Shown here piece by piece: positions 45,200 through 54,341 of a stretch of DNA of 64,000 nt (within the stretch, counting starts at the first letter, position 1; each line of letters opens with the position of its first letter). Both the position numbers and the translations under genes were made by a program. The notes under the pieces were generated by a model, which saw only the letters and a list, made by a program, of their open reading frames with translations, searched no databases and was not told where the DNA came from. The stretch comes from Microvirga sp. KLBC 81 (lineage in GTDB: Bacteria; Pseudomonadota; Alphaproteobacteria; Rhizobiales; Beijerinckiaceae), in assembly GCF_003075415.1 (NCBI RefSeq), contig NZ_QDAH01000018.1, positions 1-64,000 of the forward strand, given 5' to 3'.

Positions 45200-45967
45200 T
45201 CAGAGAACGAAATCGTCGAGGTCGAGCGCTTTGGGCTTGTTCTTGAGCTGGATCTGGAACTCCGCCGCCGCATCCTTGTCGGTGTTGCCATAAAGGATGC
45301 CCTTCTTCGCGTCATAGCGAAGCTGACCTGCCGCCGTGAACTTCTTCTTGGCCGACAGAAGAGCCGTGAAGGCCTGGTCGCCCGCGGTGCGCGTGTTCGC
45401 ATCGATCCCGCCGAGATCGATCAGGTCCTCGCCGGACACAAAGTCCGTGATGACGTTGCGATTCTTGCCGAGACCTGTGTCCCTCGTTTGGAAGACGAAG
45501 GTATCGTGGCCGTCGCCTCCGGAGAGTACGTCAGCGCCCTTACCGGCGATGATCTTGTCATCGCCTCTACCGCCATTGAGAGCTTCGTCGCCGTTGTTGC
45601 CACCGTCCTGCGGAGACGGATACACCACGTTCCAAATGTCGTCGAAGTGTAAGACCTTGCCGTCGGAGAACGCGATGTTCTCGATGGCGCCGCAGACATC
45701 CACGACCTGGCTGCCTTCGAATATGAAGCCTAGGGTGAAGTATCCTTTGATCGTGAGACGCTGGTCGCCCAAAGTGACGATCAGATCCCTGTTGTCGTCC
45801 GTTTTCGCGAACTGCACCTCCGCCGAGGTGGCATCGATTTTCAGCGTATCCACCCCAGCCAAGTCGGAGATCGTGCCGTTGCCGCTCCCGCAGCCCCAAA
45901 CATAGGTGTCGTTACCTCTGCCGCCGTTCAGAATAAAATCGAAAGGGGTATTGATGATTGCAGCCAT
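45200..45967 (-). CDS. RTX-type calcium-binding protein, short paralogue
   Basis: This 255-residue protein has one haemolysin-related module in its N-terminal half (VDTLKIDATSAEVQF through IENIAFSDG). A short run of RTX nonapeptides follows (GGRGDDKII, AGKGADVLS, GGDGHDTFV), then a C-terminal secretion-type domain with TDFVSGEDLIDLGGID. It lacks a Sec signal, as expected for type I secretion. It aligns along its full length with the last third of the neighbouring 669-residue RTX protein. An in-frame GTG at 45973 is an alternative start. No HlyB/HlyD genes are in the window. Confidence 0.82.
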   Translation of the reverse strand: MAAIINTPFDFILNGGRGNDTYVWGCGSGNGTISDLAGVDTLKIDATSAEVQFAKTDDNRDLIVTLGDQRLTIKGYFTLGFIFEGSQVVDVCGAIENIAFSDGKVLHFDDIWNVVYPSPQDGGNNGDEALNGGRGDDKIIAGKGADVLSGGDGHDTFVFQTRDTGLGKNRNVITDFVSGEDLIDLGGIDANTRTAGDQAFTALLSAKKKFTAAGQLRYDAKKGILYGNTDKDAAAEFQIQLKNKPKALDLDDFVL

Positions 45968-46160
45968 CGTCACGTTTCACGCCTCTGAATGAGCCTAGTA
46001 TCAAGTCAGCTCTGATTATGTATCCGGATATTACAACATTATAAGCATCTTTACCTATGTCGGGGAGAGCGCTCCCGACCTTTAGCTATCAGACGCTTTT
46101 CAAGTCGATGCCGGCGGATGGCGGGGAGGCAGGGGAAATTGGTCGAATGAGGCTCCTATG

Positions 46161-46194
46161 AAAAAAACTCCCCTGCCTTAAGACAGGGGAGTTT
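46161..46194 (-). terminator. Terminator of the large RTX gene
   Basis: AAACTCCCCTG (46165-46175) and CAGGGGAGTTT (46184-46194) form an 11-bp stem. On the minus strand it is followed by a run of seven T. It separates the two RTX genes into distinct transcription units. Confidence 0.85.
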
Positions 46195-46220
46195 GGAGGC
46201 TTCAGTCTGACCTTTGGGGA

Positions 46221-48230
46221 TCAGAGGATGAAGTCACTGAGCTTCAGGTCGGTCGGCTTGTTCTTGAGCTTGATCTCGAACTCAGCCGCAGCATCCTTGT
46301 CGGTATTGACAGACAGGACACCCTTCTTGGCGTCGTAGCGTAGCTGGCCTGCCGCCGTGAACTTCTGCTTGGCGGAGAGAAGTTTCGTGAAGGCATCGTT
46401 GGTCGAGGTCCGGCTGTTGGCGTCGATCCCGCTCAGGTCGATCCAGTCCTCGCCTCGGTTGAAGTCCGCGATCACGTCGCGGCTCTTGCCGAAGCCGGTA
46501 TCGCTCCTGCTGCTGAAGACGAAGGTGTCGCCGCCGATGCCACCGGTCAGGGTGTCCACGCCGGCGCCGCCAACGAGCTTGTCGTCGCCGTTGCCGCCGC
46601 TCAGAACGTCCTTGCCGCCACCGCCGATAAGCACGTCGTCGCCGTCGTTACCCTTCAGGCTATCCTTGCCACTCCTGCCGTAGATGACGTCATCGTTCTT
46701 GCCGCCCGTGCGCAGCGGCAGAGCCTTCCAGACACGGTCGATCTGCCAGACCTGACCATCGGAGAACGCAATGTTCTCGATGTTCCCGCCATCCTCGGCC
46801 GTGAGGAAATAGTTTTCGACGACGAGCGTCTGACCATGCAGCGTCAGGGTCAAATCCTCGTAATCCTCACCCGTTGCTGAGAACTGAACCTCCGCCGACG
46901 TGGCGTGGATGCTCAGGGTATCGGTGCCGAGAGAATCCGAGATCGTGTCGTTCCCGCTGCCGAAAGCCCAACGATAGACGTCGTTGCCGGCGCCGCCCTT
47001 GAGCAGATCGTCGCCTGCGCCACCATCGAGGGTTTCGTTGCTGCTGGTGCCTTCAAGCGTGTCGCTGCCATCGGTTCCGACGATCAGGCCGTCCGTCGGG
47101 CTCGGCTCCGGAGTCGGTTCCGGCTCAGGGGTCGGCTCTGGCTTGGGGTCGGGGGTCGGCTCCGGGTCCGGTTCGGGGATCGGCTCCGGCTCGGGGGCCG
47201 GATCCTCCGTCGGAGGCAGGGATCCGTTCAGAATCTCGAGAACGTCGCTTTTATGCCAGACGGTGCCGTCTGAGAATACGATGTTCTCGATATGGCTTTC
47301 ATCTTCGTCGCTCTCACCTGTGACGAAGTAGAAGGACATCGTCAGGACTTCGCCTCCGAGCGTAATCGTCAGCGATTGCCTGTCGTCATCGAGAGCCAAC
47401 GCGACATCCGACGCACTCGCTGCGATGCGCAAGGTGTCGGTGCCGCCGGTGTCGAAGATCAGTTCGCTGCCTTTACCGGCTCCCCAGATATAGACATCGT
47501 CGCCCCGACCTCCGGCAAGAGCGTCCTCACCGGCTCCTCCATCGAGGGTATCGTTGCCTGAATAGCCCTCGATCACCTCTCCTCGCGATGTCCCGATGAG
47601 AACGTCATTGCCATCCGTGCCGGTGACCGGCGGAACGGGTTCCTCGGTCGGCGGGGGCAGCGGAGGCTCCTCAGTGGGCGGAGGATCTTTGCCAGGAGGT
47701 GGGGAAGGATTCTGGCTTTCGAGAAGGTCCAGAACATCCTCGCGGTGCCAAACTGTTCCATCGGAGAAAGCGATGTTCTCGATGCGGCCTTCATCGGTCT
47801 CGCTCAAGAACCCACGAACGGCTGCAATGGCTTCACCCAGCTGGATCAGAAGGGTTGTGGTGCCCGGGATGATCGACAAGGTCACCTCCGAAGGAATCCC
47901 GTCGATCTGGATGGTATCGTTGCCGATGGAGTCAAAGATCTCGTCGAAACCGCTGCTCCGATTGAGGACATAAACGTCGTCGCCGCTGTTGCCGAAGAGC
48001 TTGTCACGCCCGGCGCCGCCATCCAGCAGATCGTTCCCGGCCCCGCCGATAAGCTCATCCGCTCCATCACCACCGTAGAGCGCATCGTCTCCACGACCGC
48101 CCTGCAGGTTGTCATTGCCGCCTTCCCCCTGAAGGATTTCCGCGGCATCTCCGCCGACCAGGAAGTCATCTCCCGACGTGCCCGGGATAACGACTTCGGC
48201 GGCGATAGCTGAATGATTGGCTTCGCTCAT
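46221..48230 (-). CDS. RTX-type secreted calcium-binding protein
   Basis: This 669-residue acidic protein has several blocks of RTX nonapeptides (for example GGAGNDLLDGGAGRDKLFG). It also has three copies of a haemolysin-related module ending IENIAFSDG-VW or IENIVFSDG-VW, at about residues 80-170, 235-330 and 430-525. Two Pro/Glu-rich linkers (Pro-Glu-Pro type) separate the modules. The C-terminal part has DVIADFNRGEDWIDLSGID and a hydrophobic final DFIL, consistent with type I secretion. No enzymatic domain was seen, so a surface or adhesin role is possible. Confidence 0.85.
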   Translation of the reverse strand: MSEANHSAIAAEVVIPGTSGDDFLVGGDAAEILQGEGGNDNLQGGRGDDALYGGDGADELIGGAGNDLLDGGAGRDKLFGNSGDDVYVLNRSSGFDEIFDSIGNDTIQIDGIPSEVTLSIIPGTTTLLIQLGEAIAAVRGFLSETDEGRIENIAFSDGTVWHREDVLDLLESQNPSPPPGKDPPPTEEPPLPPPTEEPVPPVTGTDGNDVLIGTSRGEVIEGYSGNDTLDGGAGEDALAGGRGDDVYIWGAGKGSELIFDTGGTDTLRIAASASDVALALDDDRQSLTITLGGEVLTMSFYFVTGESDEDESHIENIVFSDGTVWHKSDVLEILNGSLPPTEDPAPEPEPIPEPDPEPTPDPKPEPTPEPEPTPEPSPTDGLIVGTDGSDTLEGTSSNETLDGGAGDDLLKGGAGNDVYRWAFGSGNDTISDSLGTDTLSIHATSAEVQFSATGEDYEDLTLTLHGQTLVVENYFLTAEDGGNIENIAFSDGQVWQIDRVWKALPLRTGGKNDDVIYGRSGKDSLKGNDGDDVLIGGGGKDVLSGGNGDDKLVGGAGVDTLTGGIGGDTFVFSSRSDTGFGKSRDVIADFNRGEDWIDLSGIDANSRTSTNDAFTKLLSAKQKFTAAGQLRYDAKKGVLSVNTDKDAAAEFEIKLKNKPTDLKLSDFIL

Positions 48231-48388
48231 GGGTTCGGCTCCAGTGGTCGGTTTCTCTTTCCTGCCGACGGTTGCCTTTCAGAGAGGCTCAGCTGCATCC
48301 ATCGCCAAGTCTATATGTTATAAACTAACATAGGCGCGATTACAAGAATTATTTCCCAAGGCCGGAAGCCCACGAGGGGCCAAACAAG

Positions 48389-48415
48389 AAAGGGCGTCTC
48401 ATTGAGACGCCCTTT
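48389..48415 (-). terminator. Terminator of the GH25 gene
   Basis: A perfect 12-bp stem (AAAGGGCGTCTC at 48389-48400, complement at 48404-48415) with a 3-base loop lies 43 bases downstream of the minus-strand GH25 gene. On that strand CTTGTTTGG follows, a moderate T-tract. Confidence 0.75.
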
Positions 48416-48457
48416 GGGGCTACATCGCAGCTACTGGGAAGTGCTTTTCGCTGAAGG

Positions 48458-49360
48458 CTAGTCGTCGATGCTGGCGGTCTGAATCGCGTCCAGGCCCTGG
48501 CACTTTCCGGCGGAGGCAAGCTGGCGATAATCGCGGGGGTCGCAGGCGCTGGCAACGAACATGCGCCACTGGTTCTCGGTGCCGTAGAAGGTGTTGCGGT
48601 CCACATCACCGTCGATGCCCGGCACGCGGCCGGTCGTGGTGAACTGCCAGAAGGTCCAGCGGCGGTTGGCATAGCGCTCGTGGGGCTCGGCGGCGGTGCT
48701 GCGGATCCAGAACGGATAATCGTTGAACTCGCCTTCCAGGATTTCCTTATGGAAGGTGATGTCCGTGTAGATGATCGGGCGCTTGCCGGTGTGCGCTTCC
48801 ATCTCGCGCAGCATCACGTTGATCATGGCGAGCGCCTGCTCGCGCGGAACCTTCTTCGGACAGTTCACGGACTGGCCGTTCCATTCCACGTCGAGGACCG
48901 GAGGCAGGGCCTCTGGATCGGCGGGCACGTTCTTCCTGAACCAGGCGGCCTGCTCATGGGCCGGGCGGCACCAGAACACGAAGTGGTAGGCGCCGCGCGG
49001 CACGCCTGCCCGCTTCGCGCCCATCCAGTTTTCCATGAAGCGGCTGTCGATATGGTCGCCGCCCTCCGTGGCCTTGATGAAGGCGAATTGCGTGCCGGCC
49101 TTGCGCAACGAGGCCCAGTCCACCTGGCCCTGCCACTTGGAGATGTCGACGCCGTGGATCGGGAGGCGATGAGCCTTGGCCACGCCATGGTGCGGGCGGG
49201 CGTCGCTCTTCATCGGGTAGCGGCTTGAAGTGGTCGGCGCAACGGCACAGGACGCGAGCGTCAGGGCGACGGCGGCCAGGGCGCCAAATCGGGCAACCCG
49301 AAGGAACGTCGTCAGGCCGGAATTTTTGGAACGGCTGGGAGAACGGCGGCGTGTCTTCAT
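48458..49360 (-). CDS. GH25-family lysozyme lipoprotein
   Basis: This 300-residue protein has an N-terminal signal with lipobox LASC (Cys near residue 38). A GH25 (Chalaropsis-type) lysozyme domain then covers about residues 68-270. The catalytic acids are in HGVDISKWQG and VLDVEWNG; IIYTDITFHKEIL and WTFWQFTTTGRVPGIDGDVDRN complete the fold. It should cleave peptidoglycan at the envelope, anchored as a lipoprotein. It has its own terminator. Confidence 0.9.
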   Translation of the reverse strand: MKTRRRSPSRSKNSGLTTFLRVARFGALAAVALTLASCAVAPTTSSRYPMKSDARPHHGVAKAHRLPIHGVDISKWQGQVDWASLRKAGTQFAFIKATEGGDHIDSRFMENWMGAKRAGVPRGAYHFVFWCRPAHEQAAWFRKNVPADPEALPPVLDVEWNGQSVNCPKKVPREQALAMINVMLREMEAHTGKRPIIYTDITFHKEILEGEFNDYPFWIRSTAAEPHERYANRRWTFWQFTTTGRVPGIDGDVDRNTFYGTENQWRMFVASACDPRDYRQLASAGKCQGLDAIQTASIDD

Positions 49361-49452
49361 CGGGCTTGACTGTAATGAACGCAGAACTTGATCGCATCAG
49401 GGATGCACGAATTGGGTTAACAACCCCTTGCGATCTCGATCTTGCAATCAGA

Positions 49453-50877
49453 TTACAGTTTAAACCAAAGCGTGGCTATTCCCAGGAAGGAGAAGAAGCC
49501 CACGATATCGGTGATCGTGGTCACGAATGGTCCCGAGGAGACGGCGGGATCCACGCCGAGGCGGTTCAGGCTCAGGGGCACGAGGATGCCGCCCAGGGCC
49601 GCGAAGATCAGCACCGTGATGAGCGCGAGGCCGATCACCAGCCCGATTTCAGGGGTCTGGAACCACAAGGCCGCCAGACCGCCCATGATAATGGCGAAAA
49701 GGATGCCGTTGAGCAGGCCGACAGCCGCCTCCCGGACGATGATGCGCCAAGCGTTGGAGCGGCCGAGTTCGCGGGTGGCGAGCGCACGCACGGCGACTGT
49801 CATGGTCTGCGTGCCGGCATTGCCGCCCATCGAGGCGACGATGGGCATGAGGATCGCCAGGGCCACCATGTGCTGAAGCGAGCTCTCGAAGATGCGGATG
49901 ACGCCTGCCGCGAGGAAGGCGGTGCACATATTGGCGAAGAGCCAGGGAAAGCGGCTGCGCTGGATGTAGAAGACCGTATCCGACAGTTCTTCGTCCGGCT
50001 TCACGCCGCCGAGCTGCTTGATGTCGGCGTCCGCTTCTTCTTCGAGAACGTCGACGATGTCGTCGACCAGGATCACGCCCACGAGGCGGTTCGCCTCGTC
50101 CACGACGGCAGCAGAGACGAGGTTGAAGCGCTCGAAAAGGCGCGCCACCTCTTCCTGGTGCTCGGTGGCCTCCACCCGGTCCGGCTCGTCGTCCATGATC
50201 TCCTGGATCGTGACGGGACGCTTCGAACGCAGGAGCCTGTCGAGGGCGACGGCTCCCAGAAGATGGCCTGCCGGGTCGATGACGAAGATCTCGTAGAAGG
50301 TCTCCGGCAGATCCGGCGTCTCACGCATGAAGTCGATGGTCTGCCCCACGGTCCAGAAAGGCGGCACGGCGATGAACTCGGTCTGCATGCGCCGGCCGGC
50401 GCTGTCCTCGGGGTATTCGAGGGAGCGCTGGAGCGCGACACGCTCCATAGCTGGGAGCTGTTCGAGAACTTCGGCTTTCTCTTCTTCCGGAAGACTTTCC
50501 AGAATCGTGACCGCGTCGTCGGAATCGAGTTCGCGAACACCCTCGGCCACGGTCGAGGTTTCGAGTTCTTCGAGGATTTCCTCGCGGACGGCCTCGTCCA
50601 CCTCGGTCAGCGCGGTGAAGTCGAAGGCCGATCCCAACAGCTCGATGAGGCGAGGGCGGTGCTCGGGCTCAAGCGCTTCGAGCAGGTCGCCGAGCTCGGA
50701 TTCGTGAAAGTCTTCCACCAGCTCCCGCAGCCGCTCGGTATCCGATGCTTCGATGGCATCAGCGGCAGCGGCCAGGAATTCCGGATTGAGCTCACCTTCC
50801 TCGTCCCTGAAGGCCAGGTGCTGATGGACCGGCCCTTCGGGCGGTGGAAGCGTCGCGTTGTTTTCGACTTCCATCAT
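49453..50877 (-). CDS. mgtE: Magnesium transporter MgtE
   Basis: This 474-residue protein has the MgtE plan. An N-terminal cytosolic superhelical domain is seen in ELVEDFHESELGDLLEALEPEHR. A CBS pair follows, with VPPFWTVGQTIDFMRE and VDDIVDVLEEEAD. Five membrane helices carry the pore motif SMGGNAGTQTM. The start is ATG at 50877 with AAGGACAG upstream; a longer TTG start at 50925 is less likely. No magnesium riboswitch was seen upstream. Confidence 0.94.
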   Translation of the reverse strand: MMEVENNATLPPPEGPVHQHLAFRDEEGELNPEFLAAAADAIEASDTERLRELVEDFHESELGDLLEALEPEHRPRLIELLGSAFDFTALTEVDEAVREEILEELETSTVAEGVRELDSDDAVTILESLPEEEKAEVLEQLPAMERVALQRSLEYPEDSAGRRMQTEFIAVPPFWTVGQTIDFMRETPDLPETFYEIFVIDPAGHLLGAVALDRLLRSKRPVTIQEIMDDEPDRVEATEHQEEVARLFERFNLVSAAVVDEANRLVGVILVDDIVDVLEEEADADIKQLGGVKPDEELSDTVFYIQRSRFPWLFANMCTAFLAAGVIRIFESSLQHMVALAILMPIVASMGGNAGTQTMTVAVRALATRELGRSNAWRIIVREAAVGLLNGILFAIIMGGLAALWFQTPEIGLVIGLALITVLIFAALGGILVPLSLNRLGVDPAVSSGPFVTTITDIVGFFSFLGIATLWFKL

Positions 50878-51047
50878 GAGCCTGTCCTTAAGAAGGTTAC
50901 TGAGGCCTTTTAGGAGCGTGCGCAAATCAGCGCAATGCGCCTGAAAAGCCTCATTCAGGGAATCGTTCAGTGCCGTTTCTGCAGGATTGATTCAGGTTCC
51001 CGAGAAAGCGATTCAAGAACCTGGAGCGTCACTCGATATGAGCAACA

Positions 51048-51075
51048 AAAAAGGCCCCGGAAAAGGGGCCTTTTT
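51048..51075 (-). terminator. Terminator of the tRNA-Leu gene
   Basis: AAAAAGGCCCC (51048-51058) and GGGGCCTTTTT (51065-51075) make an 11-bp stem with a GGAAAA loop, 25 bases downstream of the tRNA on the minus strand. It has a T-tract on both sides, so it can also act on plus-strand transcripts. Confidence 0.85.
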
Positions 51076-51100
51076 GTCATGCCTGCAGCATGTGATGAGT

Positions 51101-51185
51101 TGGTGCGGCCAAGAGGACTCGAACCTCCACGGGTCTCCCCACTAGCACCTCAAGCTAGCGCGTCTACCAATTCCGCCATGGCCGC
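51101..51185 (-). tRNA. tRNA-Leu, anticodon GAG
   Basis: This 85-base tRNA gene includes an encoded CCA end. The acceptor arms GCGGCCA and TGGCCGC pair fully, the discriminator is A and the T-loop reads GTTCGAGTC. The anticodon stem CTAGC/GCTAG holds loop TTGAGGT with anticodon GAG, reading CUC and CUU. A long variable arm (GTGGGGAGACCCGT) confirms a class II leucine tRNA. No integrase or att duplication was seen next to it. Confidence 0.95.
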
Positions 51186-51415
51186 GGAACTCGTTTCCAG
51201 GAGTGTTTTTCCTGAAGAGGTGGTCGCTCTAACAGATCGATCCGGGCACTGCAAGCCCATCTTTGCAGTCTGTCGCGAAACTCGACATTTCGACGGGTAA
51301 GATGTGCATGACGCGGTCAGCAATCCCTATATGAAGGCCAAGTCTGAAGGATCGTGTGTTGACCCTCACCGGCCTTAAGGATCAGAACGTCCTCCTCCAT
51401 CGAGCAGAAGGTGAC
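51186..51415. other. tRNA-lipB intergenic region
   Basis: This stretch of 230 bases lies between the divergent tRNA-Leu and lipB genes and should hold both promoters. No further RNA gene, repeat or coding candidate was recognised. Confidence 0.4.
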
Positions 51416-52144
51416 ATGGTGTCGAACCTGCGTGACAGCTTGGCCGATCTTTTTTTGAGCGAGAGCGGCGATTCCGTGGAATGGATTATCGCCGAGGGGC
51501 TGACGCCTTATGAGCAGGCGGTTGCCTTCATGGAAGCAAGGGTCCAGGCGATTTCCGACGGCCAAGCGCGTGAACTCGTCTGGCTCGTGGAGCATCCCCC
51601 GCTTTATACCGCAGGCACCTCGGCTCAGGCTGCCGATCTCGTCGACCCGAACCGGTTCCCGGTTCATCAGACAGGACGGGGAGGACAGTATACCTATCAC
51701 GGTCCCGGCCAGCGGGTGGCCTACGTGATGCTCGACCTGAGGCGTCGTAGGCCTGACCTGCGCCGTTATGTGGCAGCCCTCGAATCGTGGCTGATCCAGA
51801 CCCTTGCGGCCTTCAACATCCGGGGTGAGCGGCGGGAGGATCGAGTGGGCGTGTGGGTGCGCCGGCCAGACAAGGGCGAAACCGCCGAGGACAAGATCGC
51901 CGCCATCGGCATCCGCGTCCGGCGCTGGGCGACCTATCACGGAATCAGCCTGAATGTGGAACCGGACCTTTCCCATTTCACCGGCATCGTTCCCTGCGGC
52001 GTCACGCAGCACGGGGTGACCAGCCTAGTGGACTTGGGGATTCCCGTGACCATGCCCGAGGTCGACGCGGTGATGCGGAAGGCCTTCGAAGATATCTTCG
52101 GCCCCACCGAGAGGGTGGTGGCGCCGTTGCTCCCCAGCAACTGA
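51416..52144 (+). CDS. lipB: Octanoyltransferase LipB
   Basis: LipB (242 residues) transfers octanoyl groups from acyl carrier protein to lipoyl domains. The catalytic Cys is in [15 protein letters not shown], and the Lys is in [18 protein letters not shown]. The substrate loop reads [10 protein letters not shown] and [13 protein letters not shown]. The ATG at 51416 with GAAGGTGAC upstream gives the usual length; a GTG at 51356 would extend it by 20 residues. Confidence 0.94.
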   Translation: MVSNLRDSLADLFLSESGDSVEWIIAEGLTPYEQAVAFMEARVQAISDGQARELVWLVEHPPLYTAGTSAQAADLVDPNRFPVHQTGRGGQYTYHGPGQRVAYVMLDLRRRRPDLRRYVAALESWLIQTLAAFNIRGERREDRVGVWVRRPDKGETAEDKIAAIGIRVRRWATYHGISLNVEPDLSHFTGIVPCGVTQHGVTSLVDLGIPVTMPEVDAVMRKAFEDIFGPTERVVAPLLPSN

Positions 52145-52239
52145 ACGGCAGTTTTTCACACCTGCTATGGTCAGGCTTCTCCTCAAGGCCGCTTCGTGCT
52201 CTAAGCTAGAGCAAACGGCTGACCATTGGCGGACCTTTC

Positions 52240-52566
52240 ATGCAGCGCATTCTCCTTGCCTCTCTTCTTCTCGTAAGCGTTTCGGCCTGTGCCTATCGTC
52301 CCGATCCGGCGGATCTGATCCATATCGTTGATTCGCCTGCCGACGTACGCGTCTGCCAGCGGCTCGGAGAGGTAAGCCCCGTCGTGTCGACTACTCCGGG
52401 ATTCGGCTCTGCGTCGGACAGCATGAAGGAGGCGGTGGTCGCCCTGGGCGGCACACATCTTTACCTCGAGAAGAATTCCGAAGATTGGTCGCTCGTGCGC
52501 GGCATCGCCTATCGCTGCGGCCCCGGGATCGTGCAGCGGGAGACCGTCATTCGGGCGAAAGGCTAA
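52240..52566 (+). CDS. Small lipoprotein (DUF4156/RcsF-like)
   Basis: This 108-residue protein has a signal peptide with lipobox VSAC (Cys17). It also has a fold-like pattern CQRLGEVSPVVS then MKEAVVALGGTHLYLEK then GIAYRC, with Cys pairs like those in DUF4156 or RcsF-type lipoproteins. Its role is unknown. A 9-bp hairpin follows the gene. It lies 95 bases after lipB. Confidence 0.75.
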   Translation: MQRILLASLLLVSVSACAYRPDPADLIHIVDSPADVRVCQRLGEVSPVVSTTPGFGSASDSMKEAVVALGGTHLYLEKNSEDWSLVRGIAYRCGPGIVQRETVIRAKG

Positions 52567-52571
52567 CACGC

Positions 52572-52599
52572 GAGCCCACGAGCGGAGTTGCGTGGGCTC
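52572..52599 (+). terminator. Hairpin after the 52240 lipoprotein gene
   Basis: GAGCCCACG (52572-52580) pairs perfectly with CGTGGGCTC (52591-52599) around a 10-base loop, 5 bases after the stop. No T-run follows, so its strength is uncertain. Confidence 0.5.
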
Positions 52600-52677
52600 C
52601 CTGGTCCCAGCTACTGACGGAGAGCCCAACGGTTCAGCCGTGAAGGAGCCGTAAGAAAAATCAGGGAGCCAAACGCC

Positions 52678-54285
52678 GTGCCCGTCATCGCCACCTCTGC
52701 CGATCTTTCATCGGATACCGCGCGGGCGAACCGCGCCGCCTGGGCGGATCTCGCCCGTGACCTTCAGGCCAAGCGGCAGGCCGCCGCCAAGGGCGGGCCC
52801 GCAAAGGCCCGTGAGCGCCACCTCGCCCGCGGCAAGCTTCTGCCGCGCGAGCGTGTGATGCGGCTGCTCGATCCCGGCGCGCCTTTCCTGGAACTCGGTT
52901 CTCTTGCGGCTTACGGCATGTATGAGGATGCGATCCACGGCGCCGGCATCATCACCGGTATCGGCCGGGTCGAAGGCCGCGAGGTCATGATCGTCTGCAA
53001 CGACTCGACGATCAAAGGCGGCACTTATTATCCGATGACGGTGAAGAAGCATCTGCGCGCGCAGGAGATCGCACGCGAGAACCGTCTGCCTTGCATCTAT
53101 CTGGTCGATTCCGGCGGCGCGAATCTTCCCCACCAGACGGAAGTCTTCCCCGACCGCGATCACTTCGGCCGCATCTTCTACAACCAGGCGACCCTGTCCT
53201 CGATGGGCATTCCGCAGATCGCCTGCGTCATGGGCTCTTGCACGGCGGGTGGCGCCTATGTGCCTGCCATGTCGGACGAGACCATCATCGTGCGCCGCCA
53301 GGGCACGATCTTCCTCGGCGGCCCGCCCCTGGTGAAGGCGGCGACCGGCGAGGTGGTGTCGGCGGAAGATCTCGGCGGCGCGGATGTGCACGCCCGCCAG
53401 TCGGGCGTGGCGGATCATTACGCGACTGACGACGTGCATGCGCTCGCCATCGTGCGCCGCATCGTCGGCACGCTCAACACGCGCAAGACTATCGACATCA
53501 ACCTCGCCGAGCCGGTGGAGCCCAAATACGCCATCGACGATCTCGATGCGATCGTGCCGACGGACCTGAAGAAACAGTACGACATTCGCGAGGTCATCGC
53601 GCGCTTGGTCGATGGCTCCGAGTTCGACGAGTTCAAGCGGCTTTACGGCACCACGCTCGTGACGGGCTTCGCCCGGATCTGGGGCATGCCGGTCGGCATC
53701 ATCGCCAACAATGGCATCCTGTTTTCTGAGAGCGCACTGAAGGGTGCGCATTTCATCGAGCTGTGCTGCCAGCGCCGTATTCCGCTGCTCTTCCTGCAGA
53801 ACATCTCCGGCTTCATGGTGGGCCGTCAGTACGAAGCAGGCGGCATTGCCAAGGATGGCGCGAAGCTCGTCACAGCCGTGGCCTGCGCCCAGGTGCCGAA
53901 GATCACGCTGCTCGTCGGCGGCTCGTTCGGTGCAGGCAATTACGGCATGTGTGGCCGCGCCTATTCCCCGCGTTTCCTCTTCACCTGGCCGAACTCCCGT
54001 ATCTCGGTCATGGGCGGCGAGCAGGCGGCAAGCGTTCTCGCCACCGTGCGGCGCGACAACATCGAGGCCGAGGGCAAGTCCTGGAGCGTGGAAGAGGAGG
54101 AGGCCTTCAAGGCTCCCATCCGCAGCAGATACGAGGAGGAGGGCTCTCCCTATCACGCCACGGCGCGTCTCTGGGACGACGGCATCATCCTGCCCTCCGA
54201 GACTCGCCGCGTGCTGGCGCTGGCCTTCTCCGCTGCGCTGAACGCGCCGGTTCCTGATACGAAGTTCGGCGTGTTCAGGATGTAA
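52678..54285 (+). CDS. mccB: Methylcrotonyl-CoA carboxylase-type beta subunit
   Basis: This 535-residue biotin-dependent carboxyltransferase follows the MCC-beta pattern: [18 protein letters not shown], then [13 protein letters not shown], then [25 protein letters not shown], and the later [18 protein letters not shown]. These distinguish it from PccB. It would carboxylate 3-methylcrotonyl-CoA in leucine breakdown, after isovaleryl-CoA dehydrogenase. Its biotin-bearing partner is not within the window. Start GTG at 52678 with GGGAGCC upstream. Substrate choice between MCC and geranyl-CoA type enzymes is inference. Confidence 0.88.
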   Translation: MPVIATSADLSSDTARANRAAWADLARDLQAKRQAAAKGGPAKARERHLARGKLLPRERVMRLLDPGAPFLELGSLAAYGMYEDAIHGAGIITGIGRVEGREVMIVCNDSTIKGGTYYPMTVKKHLRAQEIARENRLPCIYLVDSGGANLPHQTEVFPDRDHFGRIFYNQATLSSMGIPQIACVMGSCTAGGAYVPAMSDETIIVRRQGTIFLGGPPLVKAATGEVVSAEDLGGADVHARQSGVADHYATDDVHALAIVRRIVGTLNTRKTIDINLAEPVEPKYAIDDLDAIVPTDLKKQYDIREVIARLVDGSEFDEFKRLYGTTLVTGFARIWGMPVGIIANNGILFSESALKGAHFIELCCQRRIPLLFLQNISGFMVGRQYEAGGIAKDGAKLVTAVACAQVPKITLLVGGSFGAGNYGMCGRAYSPRFLFTWPNSRISVMGGEQAASVLATVRRDNIEAEGKSWSVEEEEAFKAPIRSRYEEEGSPYHATARLWDDGIILPSETRRVLALAFSAALNAPVPDTKFGVFRM

Positions 54286-54341
54286 GCGGGCCGATTCGGA
54301 GGAAGCTCGGAACCGGGTGGGGGCGGTGCGAATTTCAAGAT

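Noticed and set aside
46400-48200. Regularly spaced short repeats that look CRISPR-like
   Set aside because: They are the glycine-aspartate nonapeptide repeats of the RTX coding sequence read at DNA level, with no spacers or cas genes.
49225-50913. A 562-codon plus-strand open frame opposite mgtE
   Set aside because: It overlaps the clearly recognised MgtE gene in antisense and has no domain signature.
50878-51047. Magnesium riboswitch upstream of mgtE
   Set aside because: No extended conserved helices or M-box-like pattern could be identified in the short upstream region.
51101-51185. tRNA-Leu as an integration site of a genomic island
   Set aside because: No integrase, no duplicated 3' end of the tRNA and only ordinary genes lie on both sides.
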